A stretch of DNA of 64,000 nt from Diprion similis (taxonomy: Eukaryota > Arthropoda > Insecta > Hymenoptera > Diprionidae). This document shows, piece after piece, positions 12,129 through 23,870 of the stretch (positions within the stretch are counted from its first letter, which is position 1; each line of letters starts with the position of its first letter). Below the pieces are notes generated by a model. That model worked only from the letters and a program-made list of their open reading frames with translations. It made no database searches and was not told the DNA's origin. A program made the position numbers and the translations under genes. Location of the stretch: contig NC_060111.1 of the NCBI RefSeq assembly GCF_021155765.1, positions 62,001 to 126,000 of the forward strand, in the 5' to 3' direction.

Positions 12129-12791
12129 CCCCTTGACTGGCGGGGACGTCTATAGATGTCCAAAAAAAGACGTGCCACTTCTGGCGAGGACGTCTACGGA
12201 CGTCCTCTAAATATTTCATCAATATCTTTGAAACGACTTGACCAATCGTCTTGAAATTTATAACTCAGGGGTTTTTTGACTCGCTGAATTCAAATTTGAG
12301 GTCAAATTTCCAAAATTCAAAATGGCCGATCCAATATGGTGGATGGACAGTTCAAATTTGATCAAATCTGTTCGAAAAATACTGCTCAGGGATTTTCAAG
12401 GTCACTGATTACGAATCTAAAATCAGATTTGAAAAATTCAAGATGATGGATCCAATACGGTCAACAAAAACTGTTTCAACTGGATTCGATCAGATTTGAA
12501 CTTCTTGCTCCCTATATTAGATCCACTATCTTGAATTTTCAAAATTTGATTTCAGATTCCTAATCAGCGGCCCTGAAAACCCCTGGGTAGAGTTTTTTGA
12601 CCGAATTCGATCAAATTTGAACTTTTCGTCCGCCATATTGGATCCGCCACCTTGAATTTTGGGATTCAATATGAAATTCAAATTCAGCGACCCCAGAAAC
12701 ATTTGTATATACATTTTCATAAAGATTGATTAATATTTTGACTCTGCCAGCAATGGCACGCAAAGTGAGTTTCGTCGTGCCAGTCAAGGGG
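12129..12791. mobile_element. piggyBac-like MITE (663 bp)
   Basis: The ends are perfect 13-bp terminal inverted repeats, CCCCTTGACTGGC at 12129-12141 and its reverse complement at 12779-12791. The left flank is TTAA (12125-12128) and the right flank TTGA (12792-12795), a TTAA duplication with one change. CCC-starting ends at TTAA are the hallmark of the piggyBac superfamily. No transposase is encoded. The interior has several diverged copies, in both orientations, of a unit containing TTCAAATTTGA, AAAATGGCGGATCC and GCTGATTACGAAT-like words. Two near-palindromes (12144-12161, 12188-12205) lie beside the left end only. Confidence 0.85.
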
Positions 12792-12795
12792 TTGA

Positions 12796-15700
12796 GCTCC
12801 CAATAAGCGATCTCTACTAATGACTCGGCTGATTACCAATGCAAGTATGTAGCACGTATGTAGAGGTGTTCAAACCATTTAGGTAGGGTATATAGGAAAG
12901 GACAACCCAACTTTCATCGGGCTTATCTTGAAAAGCTGATAATTATCTGTAATTAAAGCTAAGCACTGCGGTGTAACATACTGATCATTATCTGAAATAT
13001 TGATTGCACGAAAGTACATGCAGAGTATTACGGGGTAAATATTCATGAAAATTGAAAGGCTGATTAAGATGCGCTGATAGGAAAAATTAATCTTTTCCTT
13101 GCAATTAATAAAAAAAATACCCTCACACCGCTGACAGCCTTTATAACGCCCTGCGTACTCTCGACTTAATTTTGATTCCGAAATAGCGACTAGATAATAT
13201 CTTATCTGGCATAAGCACGTGGGGATTAATTGGCATTCCATATGCCCTGATATTTACGCAACCAATGACGTACGTTGCATACTCGGTGTCGCAATGCCCC
13301 CCTTTCAGTCGAACATACCTGCGCACACTCATCTGCCCGATGACGAGTACGCACACTATTAATTAATTAGAGTTGAGTAGGTATAATTTATGAATTTTCA
13401 TTGCTCCCTGCACTCAGCACAGTTCAACATCCAACTGCTTGAACGTGTAGTTTTTTCTGCTGCCTATACTTAACTAACTTTCTTATGTCGCGTGACGTCA
13501 CACCTAAATTTTCACCCGGATCTTATAGTGGCGATCAGTCAAGCCGTTAATTGCTTGTTGGTAAATTTATTCACCTATCGTTTATTAATAGAAATCGCCA
13601 TTGATTTGCCAGAGTTCTCTGCATGAGGAGTTGGTAGAAAAATGTATCTCTCTACGGTGTGGATAAATTTGATCTCCCGCTTTTGAATCGATCACAAGAA
13701 TCTTAACTTGTCCATGTTTGTTTAATTACGCATTTTTTATCGGATGTACGTACAAACCATCAGTACTCCGAATTAAAATACGTTATTGATCTGCAACCCA
13801 GAGTACGTTTTTACATCGAACAAAGAGGCGTTTGTTCATACCTCGGGGAAACGGAGGCTACTATTTAGAAGGTCATTGAAGTTCTTCGTATTACTAGGCT
13901 ATGTTTTATTACTTTTATTTTTCCTTTTGTTTTGTTTTTCACGGAAGAACTTTAAAGGGCTTTATGGGTATGTAGATTGACTGACAGTTACAAATGTCCC
14001 ACTTCCCGCCACCCTGCGTAAATACATTTTTCCACTGCAGAATAGTATTTAACGGGCTGACATTGGTATGATACTAACAGATTATCGAGTGCCATGACAT
14101 AGTTGCCTGCAGTGCCACAGGCTCCCCATTGTATAAAATACAGAGCTGATTAGATCGCATGCGTTGGGACACTGGAGAGAACGAATTTTCTTTGCGAATA
14201 ATGCATTTTTTATTTAATCTTGGTGGATGGATTTTGATAACGTAAAGCAATTATAATGATTATGAGAGATTGGGAGGAGAAAAAGACCTATGTAGAATTA
14301 TTGCTCGAGTCTCCACCTGTTCATTCGACTGGACCCTCATTGCTAATTCCGGTTTACGGTCCATGCGTGACGAGGGTAAACAGAGGCAGCGTCTTTGAAG
14401 GCGACATAAAGCGCATGCCCAAGGCGAGACGCGCACCTTACGCGCTTCCTTTCCGCATCTCCCCTCCGAAATCTTGATCGCCCATTGTAGCACGTGCCTT
14501 TGAACCTATGCAGGTTGTGTTTCCGGTGTCAAGCTAAGAAGGAGGTGGAAGAAGAATAGAGCGAAGACCGGGTAGCAGATAAACTCCTCTCGTCCGAATT
14601 GAAAACTACCAACTATGCATTGTGCAACGATTATTGTAACCGGCTCGCAACAGAGGAACAACACCATATTTACACACAGACCCCTCCCACTATCCTCTTG
14701 TCAAATGTGTCCATTTCTTTCATTTCCTTGCGAGGTATAACGAGGGTTCCGATTGACACACGCGCCGTCGGCACCATGTGTCCCAAGGCAGCGTCACGGA
14801 TTGCAGGCCGCCTTGGAGTAAGGTGTGCTGCACCTCGCCTACAGATCAACCGGAGGTAACACAGCAACGTCCTTCTAGCGATGTAGAAGAGCATGACGTC
14901 ACAGGCCTCATGCAGAGGTTTCGAGATCCGAGTCTCAGAAATCAGCTGCTCTTTGTCCCGCGGTAGATTACGTCTTCTCACCTTCGGCTTATGGATTTCG
15001 GATTCATTTCTGCACCCGCGCAACTGCATATTTCCTCGATGCCTCATGCTTGCTCACACATTCTTAACTCGAGTGCAACGTGACATTGCGCATGATCTAA
15101 GCAACGCACCTGCGCAATAATGAGAATAACGATAATGAAGATGACAACAACAATCGGTTATGTACGCGTGCATGCCGCAACGAAGGTGCCGATGCAAAAG
15201 CGCCTCTCCTCCCGGTCGGTCGCTCTTCCCTTCAATCCTATGGCACTTTAGCTACTGCATTGTTGGCCGTGCAGCTGTCTCTCGCGCAACACCCCATGGC
15301 AAAGTCCCGCCAGCGTGTAACTGTGTTCCTACATACGTGACGGTGACGATGACGACGACGTGCGACGTGCGACGTACGGCCCCCATACGTGGCCCCCGTG
15401 GAGCCACGTCATATCACCTGGCCTGCTACCACGCGCCTGCGGATTCACTGCACACGAATGAACACCGGGCCCACCAGGTAAGGCCGGTAACGCGTGGTAT
15501 AGCAGATACACGCGGAGATAGAAAGAGGGAAAGGGGTGCGCGATGCATTCGATTATACGGACGATAACCGTGGGCGTGAATATACAAGAGAAAATATGGA
15601 GATTGCGGCATTGTATCCAATTTTCGATCAGTAAAATACATGGATCACTGCAGGGTATATAGTTAATCGAAGCCCATTTCTAGACTGCAATGGGAAAAGT

Positions 15701-17280
15701 CCGGAAAACAGAATTGCAGGGTGTTCAATTGAATATCTAGCATTTATGTACCTATTTAGTTATTGCTGCATGTTCGAAATGTTAACGAGTACTTTTCTTG
15801 ACACTAACGATTTGGCGTGCAAAGCTGACTCGTGAGGATGACTGAGTGTGCAAATGCTATTTCGCACATTTTCCATCAGAATAATGAAATAGTTTAAACT
15901 TTTAGGTCTCGAAGATTCGGAAAATTAACATAAAATTGCAGCAAACGTGGGATTAAAATATTAATAACGTACCATAACCTCGACCTGAGTGAGAATCTGT
16001 GGTAGGTGCACTTAATGTTTTCGTCAACTTTCTAAACTTTTTCCAAAGACTACACAAGCACAATTGCAACCACTATTACTTTCCGACAATCAAATCGATT
16101 TCAATACTCTGGGAGAACAAAAGTGAATAATATCGAAGCCACACGATGGCCAACACGTAGATGAAAAGATTTTATGTATTTTGAGGTTCAATTCACTAAT
16201 ATCATGACTTGCACCAACATTCATCACCTAATTTCTAAGTCTGCTGAGCAAAAAAATCACTGCCTAGCAATTTTCCAAAATATCAATTATCCCCGAATTT
16301 CGTATTCAAGAAAGGAATTTTATTGCACCGACGATCGGAAAAATTTTCCGTGATACATGAATCACTATCTATCTAGACTATAGTATAGACTGTGGACTAA
16401 CTATACATGGCTGTCAGACACTGTAACTGACTCTATCGCACGCGCAAAATAAGCAAATTAACATATTTTGTACGTATAAATTATAAATATACTGTTTGTT
16501 GCATCATGGGGCATCTGTTGAAAATCACACGTATGTGACGTATACGTAATATTTCCCGTGTAAAAGAATGACGTAACGCAATTAAGATTACAGCGGCAGA
16601 CAGATCAGTCTTTCGGTGGTGAAAACAGTTTATATGAATTGATTTTAAATTATGTAATTGTATTTCAAACTTACATTTTCGTATACACTGTTTTTTGAGC
16701 AATAAAAAAAATTAACAGTGAAAAATGAAAAGCGCGTGCATTGTTGCTAGTAGAGATAAGATCGTGTCGAGGCACGCGTCACTTTAGCGAGCAATATTAT
16801 TGAATCCGCTTCGTTTACTTGTACATTTATTACTAAATTCATTACGCACGATGAGTTAATAAAGAATACGTGGTAACGCCTCTGTCAGATAAAAAAAAAA
16901 TGAAACTTGTAAGCCTATGGGTATACAAGAAATGTTTTTTTTAAGATTTACAGATACATAACAGTGCGGAGGAAAATGTAAAATTTCTGAACACACGTCC
17001 AAACGGAAAAAGTTCAAGCCTGCAAGTTACGGATTTAAGTCCAAATTAGAATTGTCACAGGAAGCTACTCACACCGCAAGTTATTCAACGAGCCGTGCAC
17101 CCAAGGTGTAATATACCTGTCTGGATATACGTAAACGCATTCGTGTACACACCGAAAAGTAGGGATAACCTTAAAAGTGAATCAAACACATACTGATATT
17201 AGGAACCTACACGGTCATTTATTCGTTGTTGAATACAAGTGCAACTGACGCAGCAATTCTACCTTGCGCCCGCATTTAAG
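12796..17280. other. Gene-less stretch
   Basis: No supported gene. Positions about 14260-15570 are more GC-rich and hold several overlapping ORFs on both strands (such as 14670-15047 - and 15160-15567 +). None resembles a known family and no consistent frame stands out. Confidence 0.5.
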
Positions 17281-17286
17281 AGGCTA

Positions 17287-17343
17287 CCCCCCCCCCCCCC
17301 CCCACGCCGCCCCTTACGCTCTCTCTCTCTCTCTCTTTCTCTC
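17287..17343. repeat. C17 run and (CT)n tract
   Basis: A 17-base C homopolymer (17287-17303) is followed by a CT-rich microsatellite that abuts the 5' end of the truncated LINE. The LINE may have inserted into or next to this tract. Confidence 0.9.
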
Positions 17344-17347
17344 TCTC

Positions 17348-18097
17348 AAATTAAATATTCAAAAGTCGAAAATAATCATTCTTGGAAGTAGCGCTTTTAT
17401 CAGTCGTATCAATATTGATAATTTGCCTCCTATATCAATCAATGGGATAGATATCCCATACGTTAATGAGGTAAAAAACCTAGGTGTAATTATGTCGTCG
17501 AATCTTTCTTGGCGTAGTCATGTCATGGCTATTTCCAGGAAAGTCAATTACTCAATCTATAAGCTTAAGTATCACAAAAACGCACTTTCACACGAATTAA
17601 GAACTACTCTTATAACTTCTCTTATCTTTCCTCTCCTAGATTACTGCTGTCTAGTCTACCATGATTTAACTGACGAACTAAACTCAACCCTAGAGAGGTT
17701 AATAAACTGCGGAATTCGTTTCATTTTTAATTTAAGGCGTGATGAGCACATTACGCCGTATCGCAGACGTCTTGGTTGGCTCACAGTGCGATCTAGGAGA
17801 CTTTACTTTCTCGGTATCGCCGTTTTCAATATCATAAGTAATAAATCCCCAACATACCTAACTGAACTATTCACTCGGCTCCCTCCTCCACTACACCCTC
17901 CCCGCCGTCGTACACCTACATTCTTTATCCCGACTCATCGTACTACTACCTTTCGCAACTCGTTCGTAATGTCGGCCAGTTACTTCTGGAATTCTCTTCC
18001 AACTGAAATTATAACATCTCCTTCCCTAGCTATTCTTAAACTGCGTCTTCGTGCATACTTGTTCAATTTAGATGCCAATCAGTCGGACGTTGTTTAA
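17348..18097 (+). CDS. LINE reverse transcriptase, C-terminal fragment
   Basis: About 249 codons without a stop. The fragment begins at an LKLN..KSK motif, the region after the catalytic palm of non-LTR reverse transcriptases. It continues with VKNLGVIMSSNLSW, a PLLDYC motif, and the C-terminal HITPYRRRLGWLTVRSRR....KSPTYL and FWNSLP motifs seen in insect LINE ORF2 proteins. The palm with the catalytic FxDD lies upstream and is absent, so the product cannot be an active enzyme. The first ATG of the open frame (17264) lies in the C/CT-rich tract and is not a genuine start. The long open frame suggests a fairly recent insertion. Confidence 0.88.
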   Translation, partial: KLNIQKSKIIILGSSAFISRINIDNLPPISINGIDIPYVNEVKNLGVIMSSNLSWRSHVMAISRKVNYSIYKLKYHKNALSHELRTTLITSLIFPLLDYCCLVYHDLTDELNSTLERLINCGIRFIFNLRRDEHITPYRRRLGWLTVRSRRLYFLGIAVFNIISNKSPTYLTELFTRLPPPLHPPRRRTPTFFIPTHRTTTFRNSFVMSASYFWNSLPTEIITSPSLAILKLRLRAYLFNLDANQSDVV

Positions 18098-18575
18098 ATC
18101 TGTCATAGCTTGCGTTGACCTACTTATTACTTTTGTCGTTACTATTATAAATAATGGCTAGTCGTATCATCATGCTATTAAAGTTATCATATTTTCGCTA
18201 TCTCTTTCTCATCACCTTCGATTTCGGTCAATCATATATTCTATTATATTTTATTTTATTTTTATCCTTATATTTCGATGTTCTGATTGTATTGTATTTC
18301 TTTTATAACTCATACTCTACCTTAAACATTATTCGAGTTTAAGTTAAATATTATTTTATCCTATCTCTATACGCATTAATACTCTTTGTTATCTTTACTT
18401 CTAATTCCAGCTTATCCATATTCTTATTTTAGCAGTATTACTATTATATTGTTTTATTTTTATTTTTATTTCATTTTATTTTCATTCGAATCTATTCCAG
18501 TTACTACCAAAACTATTCCTGCTAAGTCTTACTCTTCTCTCGTATTCAAAAACTGTAATTCTGTATTTTAATCTT

Positions 18576-18598
18576 TGCCTCAAGGTCTAACCAAGGCA
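18576..18598 (+). other. LINE 3'-terminal hairpin
   Basis: TGCCT pairs with AGGCA, and inside that GGT pairs with ACC. The homologous hairpin at 1202-1223 has TGCCC/GGGCA and AGT/ACT, so both differing base pairs changed in a compensatory way. In several LINE clades the reverse transcriptase recognises a 3' stem-loop of its own RNA; that role here is inference. Confidence 0.7.
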
Positions 18599-20144
18599 TA
18601 ATAAACGAATCAAATCAAATCAAAATTTCTCTGGCCCAAGTCTCGCGTTCAGTAACAAATAAATAACCCTGTATCCGCATTCCGCGTGTATATACGAAAC
18701 AAGTCGGATCCCTGTACTTGAGGAAACGATCGCAGTTATTTATATATTTTAGATGAATGTGCGAGCATTAGTATAGCTATAGCGTACCTACCTACCTATA
18801 CATGTACTCCACAATCGAGCAGCTCTTTTTTTCCTTAGGCAATCCGTTAGTTTATTCGGTCGACATTTACTTATTTTTTACTCTTGATAGTAGTATTATT
18901 GAAACTGCACGCGGCGGTACCCCGATAACAAAATCATTATCTCACCCAGCTCGGACCTCGCAGGATAAACACATCACCGTCGTATCGATACTCGTATTGT
19001 TGAACGAACTTAATGATATTATTTCCGTATTATCGTGCAAACACACGCGTTATCTCAAAGCTTCACAAAATATACACATACCGCACGGTTACGGCGCAAC
19101 GGTGGTACAGCAGCAGTAGCACACGACTCTGTTTGACAATGCGATAATTATTGATTGGTCAGAAGAAGGAAAGGGTGTGATAAAAATCTACTCTGTGCAT
19201 CACGAATCATTAACTACGTGACGTATAGTTACACATTTCACACGACAAATGTATAATAAGTTACATATACCAAAGATGAACATCGCCAACTTGGTATATA
19301 TAATAATAATTGTTGAAGTGTAGCGTTCATGGTGTATTGCGAAGCGCGTACAAAACAGAGAGAGAGAGAGAGAAAATCGGAGATGAGCAGCGCGCTTAGC
19401 GGGGTCTCTCCTTTCCAGCATCTATCCACCAGCGAGCATCCTTCCTGAGCTTCGGTAAATACGCAGCGTAAAACACGATAGAAAATTCATGGGTTCCATG
19501 CGTCGACCACGTACCAACTGTGCGTATTGACGATTCCCGATCCCCCGACAGATCCTTGTCCAATGCCCGAGATTTCAATCGGCCATCCAGTTGCTCAATG
19601 TTACATCGTACGACGTCACAATGCAAAGAAATGTGTCCGGAAAACAAACAGCTAATAAATGTGTGTAGTATGCAGCGACGTCGAGATTAAGACTTGCGAA
19701 ACGCCCTGGATTCTCGATTGCTGTGTACGTTTCACCTTGTTCTTCACCTCAGTGCCTGCATCGCACACGTCTGCACGCATGCACCCCTAACTGCTCTGGG
19801 AGGAAAGATACGAATCTGAAGCATTTAAAGCGATGTGGGTACCGTGGCTGCACGTGTATGGTTCAACTTTTTCATAAGCACTTCGCTTGAAATTATTAAT
19901 TATTCTCCTTATCGTATCGGTGGGGGGGATATAACAGCTTCGTGTCAGTAATTGTTGAAAAGTTGAATTAGGTCGTCAAGACTATATCGTAAGGTACGCT
20001 GCATAAGGGAATACTATACGGTTGGAAGAAATCTACCAAGGAGTAGAGCATTCGTCGCTGTCGCATAAAAGGCGTCTTCACCCCCAACTGCATTTATTTG
20101 AATTCGCAGATGTTTTAGGACCTCACTAAACACTTTGAAGCATA

Positions 20145-20400
20145 CATTTTTAAATGATTGTATGATCGTTGAAATTCTCACGCGGGCGTTTTTGGGATCA
20201 CTGATTACGAATCCGTAATCAGATGTATGAAATTCAAGATGACGGATTCAAGATGGAAGCGAAAAATTTAGAAAATTGTGGAATTTTGCTGAAAATGACA
20301 CATGGGGGGTTTTTCCGGTCGCTGATTACGAATCCGAACGCAGATTTTCCTAAATTTTTCGCCGCCATTTTGAATTTTGAAAATCTGGAAGGCCTACACC
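20145..20400. repeat. Fragment related to the 12.1-12.8 kb MITE interior
   Basis: It shares with the interior of the 12129-12791 element the words CTGATTACGAATC, AATCAGATTT-like, AATTCAAGATG and GCCATTTTGAATTTTGAAAA. Two diverged units are visible, beginning near 20190 and 20314. No terminal repeats are seen, so this is a decayed or partial copy. Confidence 0.7.
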
Positions 20401-20935
20401 CACGAGACAGTTCAAGTTACAGAAAAATATTAATGGACACTTTTAAAAAGTCTCTAATACACTACAGATTGCGACTAATTTCAATGAAAAATCATTAAAC
20501 CGAACTGAGCTATAATAATTTAAATAAAAAAACCAATGATTTACATGTTATTTAACTGGAAAAAATTCAACGATCGAGAGGAAGTACTCAAAATTAATAT
20601 TAAGGGCTCATCTTTGGAGAGAATTTTTTTTTACATGTGAATAACCAAATTTTCATGTGTCAGCTAATAAAAAAATGTTCGTTTCGAATGAAGCACCCTA
20701 CTAGGGATATATACATTTCGCTTTCTAAAAAATATCTGTCTTTCTTTTTTCGCCGTTCTTCGATTGTGAACATTGAAATGTAAATATGCATAAGATATTA
20801 AAAGAATCTCACATCGAGTATAAGCATGTATAAGCAAACCAAGGAATAGAAAGAACCAAAGACAGCGTTTACCCAAATTTTTGATTGTTGAAATTCAATA
20901 TCAGAATCCAACTTCACACATCAAGTCGGGTGAGG

Positions 20936-20956
20936 TCAGGTCAGGTTAGGTTAGGT
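20936..20956 (+). repeat. Short TTAGG/TCAGG tract
   Basis: Tandem AGGTCAGGTTAGGTT-type repeats. TTAGG is the ancestral insect telomere unit and short interstitial tracts of it are common. The tract is too short to indicate a telomere. Confidence 0.7.
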
Positions 20957-21671
20957 TCGATCAAAAGTCTCGAGTGTCGTTATGAACTTTCCAAGAATTT
21001 TGTAATATCCATCAATTATTACTGCAGCCTTCGGTAAGAAGAGCCGAGAGAAGAGGATGAATTAGCGATGCGGTGAACCGTGCTGCATTCTCATATTAAA
21101 AATTTACTCTCGCCTCTCTCCTCTCTTTTCGACCGGTGGTCGGAGAATATTAAAAAAATTCCCCCAACAAAAATTTTTGGTTCTTTTGTTAGTAGTTGAA
21201 ATATTTGTAATCGTTATAAGCATGGCATTTTTATTTACGGCCTCAATGTTAATTTTTATATAAATATCAGCTTCAATTAAGAAAGTAGAATGGCGCAGCG
21301 CTGCGGTACACAGCTTCAGAATTTTTATTTCACACGCAGCCACGATTAAAAAGAGCCTACTTAAGCGTATGAATTTATTAATTGAGTATGGATTCGGCGC
21401 AGGTGGGCGAGCTGATAGGTAACTATTTGTTCCGAGGGCGTTCATAATGACAACGACTCGCGTCGTGCATATGACGCATCGAAAAGAGTATGCCATGTAT
21501 GGACGATCAGAAGCCAGCAGCCACACTGCACTGACCGAGAGGCGGTTATGGGTATCGACTTGAAAAAAAAACACGAGAAATTCTGCTTTTAACAGGTTTC
21601 CCATCACCGACCCTCTGCACGCCACAACGTTAATTTCGAAACGCTAATTCCTCTCTCGTGTAGATATGATT

Positions 21672-21698
21672 GAAGAAGAAGAAGAAGAAGAAGAAGAA
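21672..21698 (+). repeat. (GAA)n microsatellite
   Basis: About nine GAA units, producing a lysine- or glutamate-rich spurious ORF. Confidence 0.9.
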
Positions 21699-23782
21699 CC
21701 AAAAACGAGAAATAAAAACGAAAGCGAAGGACAAGCAGGTACATACATACGACTGTGTTAATCACAAGACGCCCCTATTCTTTGCCACTTTATACCACCG
21801 TCACCGCCAGGCCCGCTCTCAAGAATCAATTAAGCGAGATCCGGTTCAGCTCTGCAGAAGCCGCATGATAATGCCCGTTAAACACGGCTGTAATAATATA
21901 CGGTTTCCGAATGCTTGATTAACACGTTATATTCATTGAACGGAGAAAACCATAACTTATTGGATTTCATTTTGTGGAACGGTTCAATCCCGATGCACCC
22001 AATATGGCCAACGATTGGGTTCTTTCTCCATCATCGTCTCGCCATTCAAGATATTTTGTAATTATAATTCTTCAACTGGAGCATCAATTAATGATCTTGC
22101 TTATTTACTAGGTTGTTTTTTCCCTCATCCTCGGGTTAATTCCAATCTGGGGGGTAGATATTGATAACCGGGGCTTCGACGTGACTGGAATACGCGTATA
22201 TGCGTACAGGCAAACGCAGGCTACAGGAAGGTTACAGGAAGGAAGTGTCGCGGTTGTCCTTCCGGGCAGCTGCCACGGGTGACCTGGATATACCTATATA
22301 TATGTATGTATCATCGAAGGACCGTACCAGGCTATCCCGGTATATTATCCGCCTGCCACCCGCGGTAAAGTAATCTACTCTCTGTACACACCTATACCGG
22401 TATGTATATAATATCTTTGAGTTATATAGGACGCCATACAAGTGCCATTACACTCAAGAATCCCAAAGGCTTCGTGTAATACCCTGCAGCCCCCCACCCC
22501 ACGCAACCCAAGAATTATTCTTCCCTGCAGTCGTTGCTTGTAGAAGCTGATTAACTACGCGCAGGACTTTTATCTTTGTATTATTTTCTCATCCATGCGT
22601 CAAAGTATCCACGTGAGGGAATTTGACCTGAAAACTCTATAGCTGTAATAAACACTTATTTTTCATCGAGAATACGTATTACGAACTCCCGGTTGCAATG
22701 TTTAAATTTCGAAAAACCCAACACAGCAACATTATAGGCACACGTATAATTCTCCTTTCGTGCATACCTACCTACATACATATTCTAAGCATGTTCATTA
22801 CATTGTTCGGTGCGAAATATTAAAAAAAACTTCGCAGGTTGGACAACAAAAGCCGAAAAGCAGGTGTTCCGGCATGTATGCCTCGATAAGAGATGTATTC
22901 AATACTTTATTTTCATCTCCTTAGTTATAATCACGAAAATGCTGTTTACTAGAAAGAAGGATAAATAAAATGACGATATATTACAAGAATCCATACGTCG
23001 AAATCTGCTGCTGCATTTTCGTGCAGCGAAATAAAAATATCACCTGTAAATACATAAGTATATGTGTGTAATCTGCAAAGTGTGGCAAATGTAATATAAC
23101 GAGCAGGCTTAAACTTGCGAACTATAATCATACGCAAAACTTCCAATTGGTCGGGAATATTTATAATTTTGAATTCAAATACCATAAGGCCGTCGAGCGA
23201 TGCGATTCGATGCGAAATATCGAGTTGCCCGGGTACCTATAATATGATTCCTAGGTATTTTCACGTTCGGATTGATCGGATGGCGTGCATGATATTATAC
23301 CTATGTGTCGGGGGCCGCGTTCCCTTTCAAATCACTACATCAGAGGTACGAATTATTTTCTCCGCGACCCTTAGTCCTCCCCAGCTGCACTAGCTCTCTC
23401 GGGGCTATCGGGGTGTATGTAATAATCCTTATTCAATTCATCTCTATAGGTATACGGGTTCCGGCCACTGCAGTGACAGATGGGACTCTCGCTTTCGTAT
23501 ACGCGTATGGTACACCTAATCCACCTATACGCGTGCCGTATGTACGATCTATGCATTATAAATATATTTCACAAGTACGCCGTCACCGTTTATAAAAATA
23601 AAAAATAGCATACCTTTACCAAAGGAATAGCGTATACCCACCTGGGTATACATACCTAATGTTAGATGGTACATTGTTTCAAATAATGATCGAAAGGTGG
23701 GAAAAATTTACACGAAATTGGCGCAGGTTAATGGAAATTTCCTATCAAGTTTCTGCGATTGTGAAATAACTACAATATTTAT

Positions 23783-23866
23783 CCCTTAGCTGCCACACCT
23801 CAGCCGGACCACATAGCGGGCACATAGAGCCTGAGGTAACTAGTTACCCCGTGTGGCCGCTAAGGG
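23783..23866. mobile_element. Very short piggyBac-like MITE (84 bp)
   Basis: The ends are imperfect inverted repeats: CCCTTAGCTGCCACAC on the left and the reverse complement of CCCTTAGCGGCCACAC on the right. TTAA flanks the right end (23867-23870) and TTAT the left (23779-23782), again pointing to the TTAA-specific piggyBac superfamily. Inside are a further pair ACCTCAG/CTGAGGT and a 12-bp palindrome GTAACTAGTTAC, so nearly the whole element folds on itself. It encodes nothing. Confidence 0.7.
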
Positions 23867-23870
23867 TTAA

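Larger units (their letters stand above)
17344..18625 (+). mobile_element. 5'-truncated non-LTR retrotransposon (LINE, copy 2)
   Basis: A retroelement 3' portion comprising the C-terminal part of the reverse-transcriptase ORF (to 18097), a T-rich 3' UTR of about 500 bp, a short hairpin (18576-18598) and a tail of ATCAA units (to about 18624). The tail type, a short tandem repeat rather than poly(A), is typical of CR1/L2-group and related LINEs. Clade placement is inference. The 5' boundary is taken where protein similarity begins, just after a (CT)n tract, so the copy is 5'-truncated in the usual LINE way. No target-site duplication could be identified. Confidence 0.88.
18626..23778. other. 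Gene-less stretch
   Basis: No supported gene. It contains a piggyBac-MITE-like fragment (about 20145-20400), a short TTAGG tract (20936-20956) and a (GAA)n run (21672-21698). The longest ORF (21104-21625, minus) opens with GTG and resembles nothing known. Confidence 0.5.

Noticed and set aside
15160-15567. 135-codon plus-strand ORF in a GC-rich patch
   Set aside because: No family resemblance, and alternative frames are equally open, so GC-rich composition explains it.
18154-18571. Two ORFs downstream of the LINE reverse transcriptase
   Set aside because: They are F/Y/L-rich readings of the T-rich LINE 3' UTR, not genes.
20223-20498. 91-codon ORF
   Set aside because: It lies in the MITE-related repeat with the GATTACGAAT unit, so it is transposon sequence, not a gene.
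20936-20956. Telomere-like TTAGG tract
   Set aside because: Only a few degenerate units; too short and internal to be a telomere or subtelomeric junction.
21104-21625. 173-codon minus-strand ORF
   Set aside because: It opens with GTG, not ATG, has no recognisable domain, and is composed of hydrophobic and polar stretches as expected of random AT-rich DNA. No splice or promoter context supports it.
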